Source: Acidobacteriota bacterium (GTDB taxonomy: Bacteria > Acidobacteriota > Thermoanaerobaculia > Thermoanaerobaculales > Thermoanaerobaculaceae). From it: DNA of 5,240 nucleotides. Position numbers and translations under genes: made by a program. The notes beneath the pieces were generated by a model. The model ran no database searches. It was not told the DNA's origin and worked only from the letters and a program-made list of their open reading frames with translations. Positions 1-5,153 of the stretch are shown here, piece by piece (position 1 is the stretch's first letter; the number at the start of each line of letters is the position of its first letter). The DNA is taken from positions 1-5,240 of the forward strand of contig JAJXUY010000149.1 in NCBI GenBank assembly GCA_021782525.1. Reading direction: 5' to 3'.

Positions 1-324
1 GGCCGCGTCCGAGGAACCGCCGCCGAGGCCGCCGCCGGCCGGGATCCGCTTGCGCAGCGCCAGCCGAACGCCGCGGTCGAGCCCGAGCGCACCGGCGAGC
101 GCACGCGCCGCCCGCAGCGCCAGGTTGTCCGCACCCTCGGGCGCGGCGCCGGGCGGCTCGACGCTCACCTCGAACACCCCGGCCGGGGCCGGGTCGAGCG
201 CCAGCTCGTCCCACACACCGACCGGCGCGAAGACGGTGCGCAGCTCGTGGTAGCCGTCGCGGCGCCGGCCGAGCACCTCGAGGTGCAGGTTCACCTTGGC
301 CGGGCACGCGAGCCGCACGGTCAC
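1..324 (-). CDS. ispE: 4-diphosphocytidyl-2-C-methyl-D-erythritol kinase (IspE), N-terminal part, cut by the window edge
   Basis: IspE is the cytosolic GHMP-family kinase that phosphorylates the 2-hydroxyl of CDP-methylerythritol with ATP, the fourth step of the MEP pathway to isoprenoids. The 108 visible residues carry two diagnostic blocks. The N-terminal substrate block is PAKVNLHLEV at 8-17, whose Lys10 matches the conserved lysine of the family, followed by RRRDGYHEL at 20-28. The glycine-rich ATP loop PAGGGLGGGSSDAA is at 95-108. A full protein is about 280-300 residues, so roughly the last two thirds lie to the left of the window. The GTG start is chosen because its GTGA overlaps the TGA stop of the upstream lipoprotein gene by 4 nt, a GAGG ribosome binding site lies 7 nt upstream (335-332), and the motif begins at the expected residue. 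A second in-frame GTG at 318 is possible. The overlap implies translational coupling. No frameshift or missing key residue is seen in the visible part. Confidence 0.96.
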   Translation of the reverse strand, partial: MTVRLACPAKVNLHLEVLGRRRDGYHELRTVFAPVGVWDELALDPAPAGVFEVSVEPPGAAPEGADNLALRAARALAGALGLDRGVRLALRKRIPAGGGLGGGSSDAA

Positions 325-1013
325 GGGTGGGCCTCGCACGGCGGCGCCGACAGCCACGCGGGCGGCGACGGCGGCGCGTCCGGACGCCACGCCTGCAGGT
401 CGAGCTCGGCCGCGGTGGAGCCCACCGACAGTTCGAGCCGGTGCGGCACGGCGCCGACCTCGTCGCGCCGCACGACCGTCAACGGCGTCCCACCGCCCGA
501 GCGCACCACCACGACCCGCGTCCAGTGCGGCTCGGGGCCGGCCACCTGTGCGCGCCACAGGTAGCCCCCGGAGGCCGCCTCCACCCACCCCGGCGAGAGC
601 GGCTCCTCCCGCGCGTCGGCGGGGAGCCGGCCGGCCAGGAGCAGCGCCGCGAGCGCGGGGTCGAGCGGCAGCGACGCGCCGCCACCGAGCGGCAGCTCCC
701 CCGGCGCCAGCGGCTCGCGGCAACCGGTCTTCTCACCGCGAACGAAGCCGCCGCCGGGGCCGACCCACGCCGAAAGCGCCGTCCCTCCGGGGGGCACCGC
801 GACCGCCAGCGAAAGCCGCTCGCTGTCGCCGCGCACGGTGAGGACCAGCCCGCGGTGGCCGCAACAGGCGAGGCGGTACAGCGCCGAGAACGGACGGGGA
901 GCCTCGGTCAGCGCCCGCCACCCGACCGGGAGCGGCGCCGCCGGGGGCGCCGCGTGCCGGCACCCGGCCGCCACCGCCAGGACCGCCAGCAACGCGATGC
1001 TACGGCGTCCCAC
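321..1013 (-). CDS. LolB-like outer-membrane lipoprotein (putative lipoprotein-insertion receptor)
   Basis: This is a 230-residue lipoprotein. A short RR-containing n-region, a hydrophobic stretch and a lipobox AAGC place the lipidated cysteine at residue 18. Arg at +2 is not the Asp inner-membrane retention signal, so outer-membrane sorting is expected. From about residue 30 to 210 it alternates predicted beta strands. A mid-domain segment at 117-140 (PLDPALAALLLAGRLPAD followed by Pro-rich sequence) resembles the helix-and-loop of LolB, where L-x-G-x-x-L-P precedes the strand pair. The C-terminal strands end in LELSVGSTAAELDLQAW (193-209), like the closing strands of LolA/LolB folds. LolB takes lipoproteins from periplasmic LolA and inserts them into the outer membrane. 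Its position between a TPR gene and ispE matches lolB in gamma- and betaproteobacteria and is the strongest evidence. The GTG start has GAGG at 1023-1020 with a 6-nt spacer and overlaps the TPR gene end by 14 nt. Overall similarity is weak. It could instead be a lipoprotein of the same fold with another role. Confidence 0.62.
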   Translation of the reverse strand: MGRRSIALLAVLAVAAGCRHAAPPAAPLPVGWRALTEAPRPFSALYRLACCGHRGLVLTVRGDSERLSLAVAVPPGGTALSAWVGPGGGFVRGEKTGCREPLAPGELPLGGGASLPLDPALAALLLAGRLPADAREEPLSPGWVEAASGGYLWRAQVAGPEPHWTRVVVVRSGGGTPLTVVRRDEVGAVPHRLELSVGSTAAELDLQAWRPDAPPSPPAWLSAPPCEAHP

Positions 1014-2925
1014 CCGCGACCTCGGCGAGCTTCTTCTCGATCCGCTCCTTCTGCCCCTCCTCGTCGGGCTTGTTCGCCAGCGCCCGACGGTACGCCTCCG
1101 CGGCCCGGGCGCGGTCGCCGCGGGCGCGCAGGAGATCGCCGACGTGCTCCTGCACGGTCGCGTCGAACGGATCGAGGCGGGCGGCCTCGGTCAGGTACTT
1201 CTCCGCCCGGTCGAGGTCCCCGAGTCGGTAGTACACCCATCCCAGCGAATCCTGGAACGCCCCCGAAGAGGGGTCGAGCCGCACCGCCTTGACGAGCATG
1301 TCGCGCGCCTCGTCGAGATGGACGCCCTTGTCGGCGAACATGAACCCGAGGTAGTTGAGCGCCGCCGCGTTGTCGGGTTGTTTGGCGAGGAGCTTCTTGA
1401 ACTGCGTCACCGCCTCGTCCCACGCCCCCGAGCGCTCGAGCGCGGCGGCGTACGCGAACTGCACCGCCGGGACGTCGCCGAGCCGCGCGAGAGCGGCACG
1501 GGCGCGCGCGACGGCCTCGGCGTAGCGCCGCCTCTGGTCGAGGACACCGAGCCCGGCGACGACGTCGTCCTCGTCGCCGGCCAGCAGCTTGTCCAGGACC
1601 GGCTTCGCCGCCGCGTCGTCGCCCGCGGCGATGGAGAACTCGGCGAACATGGCGCGTTCGAGGCGCGCCGCCGCCGGGTTGTCCTCGACCTTGGCGCCGC
1701 GCAGGAACGCCAAACCCTCGCGCCAGGCCTCCCGCAGGCGGTAGTACTCGCCCCACAGCGCCAGGGTGCGCCGCTCCATCGGAGCGCTCCCGAACTTCTG
1801 CAGCCACGGCAGAGCGGCGTCGGGGCGATGGTCGAGCAGCTCCAAAGCGGCCCGCTCCTGGGCCACCTCGACCGTGGCCTCGGGGTTGTCGATCTTCTTC
1901 TCCTCGATCTGCTGCCAGACCGAGTTGAGCAACGTCCGGGCCTCGGGGAGGCGGTGCATGTCGACGAGCAGGCGAGCCAGCCCCATCGTGACGTCGGGAT
2001 CGTCAGGGTAGGCGGCGTGGGCCCTGCGGTAGAGCGCCTCGGCGGCGTCGAGGTGCCCGTCGCCGGCGTCCAGGATCGCCTTCAAGAGCAGCGCGTCGCG
2101 CTGGTTCGGGTCGCCCGCGAGCACCTTGTCGAGCACCTCGCGCGCCTTCGCGCGGTCGCCGGCGCGCGCCAGCAACGTCGCCCACCGCGCCATCCCCGCG
2201 AGCGTGCTGCCGTCCTTCTTCAGCAGCTCGCCGAGCGTGTCCGCCGCCTCCTTGAACTTGCGCGCGCTGGCGAGCGTGTCCACCAGCTCCAGGGTGGCGT
2301 GCTGGCGCAGTTCGGGGACGGCCGCGGCCCGCTTGAGGTAGGTGGCGGCCTCGTCGAACTTGCCGGTCTGGCGCAGCGTCTCGCCCGCCATCAACCACAC
2401 CCGAGGGTCGTCCGGGCGCTCCTCGAGCAGCGCCTGCACCTGCGGCCACGCCTCGGCGCCGTTGCCGAGACGGAGCAGCGACTGGGCCAGCACCATCCGT
2501 GCCTGCCCCCCCTGCGGCACCGCGCTCACGCCGCGCTCGAGGTGCGGCAGCGCGACCTTCAGCTGCTCGGGGGTCTGCGCCGCCTGAGCCAGGAGCATAC
2601 CGAGCGCCGCCTCGCCGCCGGCCGTGAGCTCGGGTGCGCGCTCGAGCTGCTTGACCGCCTCGTCGCCCATCCCCGCGTCCGCCAGCGCCAGACCGAACTC
2701 CTCGGCGAGCGCCCCGCTGTCGGGGTCGAGCGCGACGGCGCGGCGGAAAAGCTTGAGGCCTTCAGAGAGCTCACCGGCGGCGAGTCGCATCTGGGCCTCG
2801 GCGACGAGCGCCAGGCTCTCCGCGCTCATCTGATCGCCCTTGCCGGGCGCGGGTTCCGCGGCTCGCGCCGGGACCGCCGCCAACACGCAACAAACCAAGA
2901 GAGTGACTACCAGGCCTCGCCTCAC
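1000..2925 (-). CDS. Exported tetratricopeptide-repeat protein of the lolB-ispE neighbourhood
   Basis: This is a 641-residue protein with a Sec signal peptide: an RR n-region, a hydrophobic core and an ARA-AEP cleavage site near residue 22-24. The rest is almost entirely helical TPR-type repeats, recognisable by repeated A-x-x-x-Y/F-x-x-A-x-x-x-x-P spacing. The best-conserved block is at about 524-615, with NYLGFMFAD, then LDEARDMLVKAVRLDP, then DSLGWVYYRLG. This block is typical of the large periplasmic TPR proteins encoded beside lolB in proteobacteria. TPR arrays are protein-binding scaffolds. A role in envelope or lipoprotein assembly is inferred only from the neighbours. I chose the GTG at 2925, because GGAGG at 2935-2931 sits 5 nt before it. 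The GTG at 2931 would be 2 codons longer, but the ribosome binding site would overlap it. The stop TAG lies inside the start region of the next gene. No catalytic domain is visible. Confidence 0.88.
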   Translation of the reverse strand: MRRGLVVTLLVCCVLAAVPARAAEPAPGKGDQMSAESLALVAEAQMRLAAGELSEGLKLFRRAVALDPDSGALAEEFGLALADAGMGDEAVKQLERAPELTAGGEAALGMLLAQAAQTPEQLKVALPHLERGVSAVPQGGQARMVLAQSLLRLGNGAEAWPQVQALLEERPDDPRVWLMAGETLRQTGKFDEAATYLKRAAAVPELRQHATLELVDTLASARKFKEAADTLGELLKKDGSTLAGMARWATLLARAGDRAKAREVLDKVLAGDPNQRDALLLKAILDAGDGHLDAAEALYRRAHAAYPDDPDVTMGLARLLVDMHRLPEARTLLNSVWQQIEEKKIDNPEATVEVAQERAALELLDHRPDAALPWLQKFGSAPMERRTLALWGEYYRLREAWREGLAFLRGAKVEDNPAAARLERAMFAEFSIAAGDDAAAKPVLDKLLAGDEDDVVAGLGVLDQRRRYAEAVARARAALARLGDVPAVQFAYAAALERSGAWDEAVTQFKKLLAKQPDNAAALNYLGFMFADKGVHLDEARDMLVKAVRLDPSSGAFQDSLGWVYYRLGDLDRAEKYLTEAARLDPFDATVQEHVGDLLRARGDRARAAEAYRRALANKPDEEGQKERIEKKLAEVAGGTP

Positions 2926-2982
2926 CGACACCTCCGAACCACTAATTCTAACGGCGTCCGCGCGGCGGCTGCCGGCGCCGCC
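2926..2982 (-). other. 57-nt gap with a GC-rich hairpin and an AT-rich -10-like patch
   Basis: Directly after the TGA stop of the propeller gene, a perfect 6-bp inverted repeat (GGCGGC at 2964-2969 and GCCGCC at 2977-2982, 7-nt loop) could form a hairpin. No T-run follows, so it is not a good intrinsic terminator. Further on, TAGAAT (2950-2945 on the minus strand, 5 of 6 matches to TATAAT) stands out in very GC-rich DNA. No convincing -35 is found 16-18 nt upstream. The patch could be a weak internal promoter for the TPR gene, or simply an unstructured ribosome landing zone before GGAGG at 2935-2931. I lean towards read-through from the propeller gene. Confidence 0.25.
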
Positions 2983-3921
2983 TCACGGGGCCGCCGCATC
3001 GCTCCACTGCGGGACCGTCGTCCGGACATCGTTCGGCACCATGGCCAGACCGCACGCCCCGGCCACGGGCACGCGCCGGAGCGTGTGCCGACCGTTGCCG
3101 GAAAGCATCACGAGGTCGTCACCCGATAGAGCCGCGATCTCCTCGCCGACGCTCGCCACCGCCGTCACTCCGGCTGCCAGCGCGGCCCGGAACACGATCC
3201 GCAGCGGCTCCCGCTTGCCGGCCTGGACCCGCACACCGACCACTTCGCCGCCGACCGGCCCGGCGAGCCCGACGAGGACGTCGCGGGCATCCTTCCCGGC
3301 CGCGAGGGCCCGCACGGTCCCGGCAAAGGTGACGGCCCCGCGCACGCTGCGCTTCTGCCCCGGGATCACCAGTTCGAGCGAGCGGCTGTCGACGGCGACG
3401 ATGGTGTACATCCCGTCGGGCGCGAGCTCGACGAGGCCCGGTTCACCGCCGAGCTCGACACGGAACGGCGCCCCCTCCTCGAGCGCGGGCACGAGCACGA
3501 GTTCGTTCCCCCCCGGGTCGGGAGCGACCGCCACCAGGCGGCCGTCGTTGGAGCAGGCGGCGCGCCTCGCCCCCTCGACGCCCGCGAGCGGGATGCGCTC
3601 CAGCAGGATGCGCTCGGGGTACGACAGCGTCGCGAGCCGATGCGGCAACACCACGTACATCCGGTCGGCCTCGCGGAAGAAGAGTGGAAAGACCCGCCCC
3701 GGCCAGCGTTCCACCGCGCCCGAAACGGTGACGACCGCCGTTCCGGCGCTGCCGCCGAGCGGCACCACGATGCGGCCGTCGGGCGCGGCGAACACCGCGA
3801 GCGCATCGCCCGGCAGCGGCACGCTGCGCACGACCGCGGCCACCGCGGTGTCGACGAAGACCACCTGGTGCGGTGTGAGAACGGCGGCCACGGCCGCCGC
3901 GGTCAAGATGCTCGTCAGCAC
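2983..3921 (-). CDS. Exported beta-propeller-like protein of unknown function
   Basis: I do not recognise a named family. The protein has 312 residues. A hydrophobic N-terminus (about residues 3-16) without a basic n-region suggests an atypical signal peptide or membrane anchor. The rest is strand-rich, with a repeating pattern of about 40 residues. Each unit has hydrophobic beta strands followed by a turn such as APDGRIVV (46-53), SNDGRLVAV or APDGMYTIV, as in YVTN/NHL/WD-type propeller blades. I count five to six units. There are no cofactor or catalytic motifs. Propellers of this kind usually act as binding platforms. GTG at 3921 is the only plausible start, because an in-frame TAG lies 24 nt upstream (3945-3943) and an internal start would remove the hydrophobic segment. 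There is no Shine-Dalgarno sequence, and a -10-like TACACT sits 6 nt before the GTG, so the mRNA is probably leaderless. It is the likely first gene of the operon with TPR, LolB-like and ispE genes, with 57 nt to the next start. Confidence 0.72.
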   Translation of the reverse strand: MLTSILTAAAVAAVLTPHQVVFVDTAVAAVVRSVPLPGDALAVFAAPDGRIVVPLGGSAGTAVVTVSGAVERWPGRVFPLFFREADRMYVVLPHRLATLSYPERILLERIPLAGVEGARRAACSNDGRLVAVAPDPGGNELVLVPALEEGAPFRVELGGEPGLVELAPDGMYTIVAVDSRSLELVIPGQKRSVRGAVTFAGTVRALAAGKDARDVLVGLAGPVGGEVVGVRVQAGKREPLRIVFRAALAAGVTAVASVGEEIAALSGDDLVMLSGNGRHTLRRVPVAGACGLAMVPNDVRTTVPQWSDAAAP

Positions 3922-3924
3922 GGC

Positions 3925-3952
3925 GGCAGTGTACGCCGTCCGCTACACTGCC
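3925..3952. promoter_or_regulatory. Perfect 9-bp inverted repeat between divergent starts; candidate symmetric leaderless promoter or operator
   Basis: GGCAGTGTA (3925-3933) and TACACTGCC (3944-3952) are perfect inverted copies separated by 10 nt. Each arm, read outward, begins with TACACT, which matches 4 of 6 bases of the sigma70 -10 box, and ends exactly 6 nt before a GTG: 3921 on the minus strand and 3956 on the plus strand. The usual -10 to +1 distance would place transcription starts at or next to those GTGs. Neither gene has a ribosome binding site. No good -35 box is visible for either direction. The arm centres are 19 bp apart, close to two helical turns, so the repeat could also be, or double as, an operator for a dimeric regulator of both transcription units. 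Confidence 0.55.
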
Positions 3953-3955
3953 CGG

Positions 3956-4921
3956 GTGAGCGCCGAGTTGGCCGCCGAGATCAAGCGCTTCGCGGTGGGC
4001 GAGCTCGGCTTCGCGCTCGCCGGGGTCACCACCGCCGACCCGCCGGCCGGCGGGCGACACCTCGCCGGCTGGCTCGCGGAGGGCTGTCACGGGACGATGG
4101 CGTATCTCGCACGCAACGCCGACGTGCGGCTCGACCCGCGCCGCTTCCTCCCCGGCGCCCGCAGCGTCGTCTGCGTGGCGATGAGCTATCACGACCCGCC
4201 GACCGGCGTGGCTATCGAAACGGACGACGCTGTTTCCGTTGCGGCGTATGCCCGCCGGCCCGACTATCACCGCGTCATCCGCAAACGGCTCCTGCGCCTC
4301 GGGAGGTTCCTCGCCGAACGCGTCCCCGAAGCGTCGTGGCGGCCGGCGGTGGACACGGCGCCGGTGCTGGAGAAGGAGCTCGCCGCGCGGGCCGGCCTCG
4401 GCTGGATCGGCAAGAACACCTGTCTGGTCAACCGCACGCTCGGCAGCTGGACCTTGCTCGGCGAGCTCGTCACCGACGTCCAGCTCCCGCCCGATCGACC
4501 GGAGAACGACCACTGCGGCACCTGTTCCGCCTGCCTCGACGCCTGCCCGACCGGCGCCTTCACCGCGCCGCGCCGCCTCGACGCGCGCCGCTGCCTCGCG
4601 TACGCGACGATCGAGCACCGCGGGCCGCTCCCGGCTTCTGTCCTCCCGGCCCTCGGCGACCGGCTGTTCGGTTGTGACTCGTGTCAGGACGCCTGTCCCT
4701 GGAACCGCCGCGCGCGACCGGCGTGTGCCGCGCCGCTCGCGCCGCGGCCGCAGATGGCCGCGTTGAACCGCCGGCAGCTCGAGCACATCCGGGCGCCGGA
4801 GTGGGCCGCGCTGACGGCCGGCACGCCGCTGGGCCGGCTCGACCTTCCCCGCATGTGGCGCAACCTCGAGGGGATGGCGCCCCGGGACCCGGAACCGGCG
4901 CCCAGGGCGTGCCGTCCTTGA
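3956..4921 (+). CDS. queG: Epoxyqueuosine reductase QueG, short form
   Basis: QueG reduces epoxyqueuosine to queuosine at position 34 of GUN-anticodon tRNAs (Asp, Asn, His, Tyr). It is a cytosolic enzyme that uses cobalamin and two [4Fe-4S] clusters. The 321-residue product shows the family blocks in order: DPRRFLPGARSVVCVAMSY, the active-site block beginning DTAPVLEKELA (Asp133 is the equivalent of the proposed proton donor) and running into GLGWIGKN, the ferredoxin-like HCGTCSACLDACP (Cys187, 190, 193, 197), then Cys213, and GCDSCQDACPWN (Cys240, 243, 247). All eight cluster cysteines are present. It ends just after RMWRN, where longer homologues (about 350-385 residues) continue with a C-terminal tRNA-contacting extension, so this is a short form. 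The GTG start is placed so that the N-terminus aligns with the family. It has no Shine-Dalgarno sequence and lies 6 nt after TACACT. The reading frame is open far upstream, but only as antisense to the propeller gene. Its stop is embedded in the next promoter. Confidence 0.96.
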   Translation: MSAELAAEIKRFAVGELGFALAGVTTADPPAGGRHLAGWLAEGCHGTMAYLARNADVRLDPRRFLPGARSVVCVAMSYHDPPTGVAIETDDAVSVAAYARRPDYHRVIRKRLLRLGRFLAERVPEASWRPAVDTAPVLEKELAARAGLGWIGKNTCLVNRTLGSWTLLGELVTDVQLPPDRPENDHCGTCSACLDACPTGAFTAPRRLDARRCLAYATIEHRGPLPASVLPALGDRLFGCDSCQDACPWNRRARPACAAPLAPRPQMAALNRRQLEHIRAPEWAALTAGTPLGRLDLPRMWRNLEGMAPRDPEPAPRACRP

Positions 4922-4946
4922 CTTTTCGCCCCGACCCGACTATAAA
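4918..4946 (+). promoter_or_regulatory. Strong sigma70-type promoter for the downstream lipoprotein gene
   Basis: TTGACT at 4918-4923 (5 of 6 matches to TTGACA) and TATAAA at 4941-4946 (5 of 6 matches to TATAAT) are separated by exactly 17 nt, the optimal spacing. The -35 box contains the TGA stop codon of queG. The predicted start is near 4953-4957, at or just before the run of five G that opens the leader's closing helix. AT-rich boxes like these are rare in this GC-rich window, which makes a chance match unlikely. The gene it serves is therefore transcribed independently of queG, although read-through from queG remains possible because no terminator is seen between them. Confidence 0.85.
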
Positions 4947-4956
4947 ACCCGCTCCA

Positions 4957-5059
4957 GGGGGATCGGAAAGGTCCTTCGCGGAGGTGCAAGCCCGCCGCAC
5001 ACATCAAGAGGAGTGAAACAGACGGGCTCCCACCGCGCACGGGCAGCCGGTGATCTCCC
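4957..5059 (+). ncRNA. Structured 5' leader domain, candidate cis-regulatory RNA of unknown class
   Basis: Three elements give a closed 103-nt fold. P1 pairs GGGGGATC (4957-4964) with GATCTCCC (5052-5059): 8 bp, one of them a G-U. P2 pairs GGTG (4983-4986) with CACC (5031-5034). P3 pairs AGCCCG (4989-4994) with CGGGCT (5023-5028), and is stacked on P2 across a 2x2 internal loop. A purine-rich terminal region (4995-5022) includes AAGAGGAG and GAAAC. Smaller hairpins could form at 4972-4982 (TCC/GGA). The predicted transcript begins at or within a few nt of the 5' strand of P1. I compared it from memory with c-di-GMP-I, cobalamin, SAM, TPP, glycine, fluoride, ZTP and preQ1 consensus cores and found no match. 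The fold is hand-drawn and has no covariation support. An ordinary untranslated leader in GC-rich DNA could also pair this way. Confidence 0.42.
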
Positions 5060-5153
5060 GTTTGTGTGCTGTTGTATGTTACCCAACTTGAGAGTAGATT
5101 CGAACCGGCATCTGGAAGATGCCAACCTCTACCAGGAGGAAAGGAGAGCTGAG
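5060..5153 (+). promoter_or_regulatory. Distal leader: AT-richer linker, second hairpin and Shine-Dalgarno region
   Basis: Positions 5060-5100 are clearly less GC-rich than the rest of the window (GT-rich around 5061-5080). A two-part hairpin follows. GTAGA (5094-5098) pairs with TCTAC (5128-5132) around an asymmetric internal loop. A perfect 7-bp stem GGCATCT/AGATGCC (5107-5113 and 5117-5123) closes a GGA loop. After it come two ribosome-binding-like purine blocks: AGGAGG at 5134-5139, 14 nt from the ATG and too distant, and AAGGAG at 5141-5146, 7 nt from the ATG and the likely working site. TCTCC in the 3' strand of P1 (5054-5058) is complementary to GGAGA at 5143-5147, so alternative pairing with the ribosome binding site is possible. 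Confidence 0.5.

Noticed and set aside
296..1292. Several plus-strand open frames opposite the lipoprotein and ispE genes
   Set aside because: They are Arg/Pro/Ala-rich shadow frames. The minus-strand products carry a lipobox and IspE motifs and are linked by coupled start/stop overlaps.
838..3129. A 763-codon open frame on the plus strand opposite the TPR gene
   Set aside because: In GC-rich DNA the antisense frame of a real gene rarely meets stops. The translation is low-complexity (Arg, Leu, Val, Gln, Glu), whereas the minus strand encodes a signal peptide and clear TPR repeats.
2840..3955. An N-terminal extension of queG, since its frame is open from 2840
   Set aside because: The extension lies antisense to the propeller gene, is a Thr/Ser/Pro/Ala/Arg-rich composition artefact, and QueG homologues begin where the GTG at 3956 begins. 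The GTG at 3929 is also in frame, but it falls inside the palindrome and has no ribosome binding site.
3443..4786. A 447-codon open frame on the minus strand opposite queG and part of the propeller gene
   Set aside because: It overlaps two well-supported genes, has Arg/Gly/Ala-rich low-complexity sequence, and has no recognisable domain.
4984..5016. A ten-codon leader-peptide frame (GTG to TGA) inside the structured leader
   Set aside because: The GGAG abuts the GTG with no spacer, there is no run of regulatory codons, and the frame lies across the P2/P3 pairing. It is probably chance.
5052..5080. An intrinsic terminator formed by P1 followed by the GT-rich stretch
   Set aside because: The tract after the helix is interrupted by G and C and lacks a real U-run, and a well-signalled gene follows in the same direction.
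5094..5127. A tRNA-like T-loop sequence (TTCGAA context, GGTTCGAATC on the minus strand)
   Set aside because: The flanking bases do not form a T-stem on either strand, and no acceptor, D or anticodon arms are found nearby. TTCGAA is itself a palindrome.
5076..5153. An in-frame upstream ATG for the last lipoprotein (26 extra residues)
   Set aside because: It has no ribosome binding site, and the long charged extension would bury the signal peptide. The ATG at 5154 has a good site and gives a standard lipoprotein signal.
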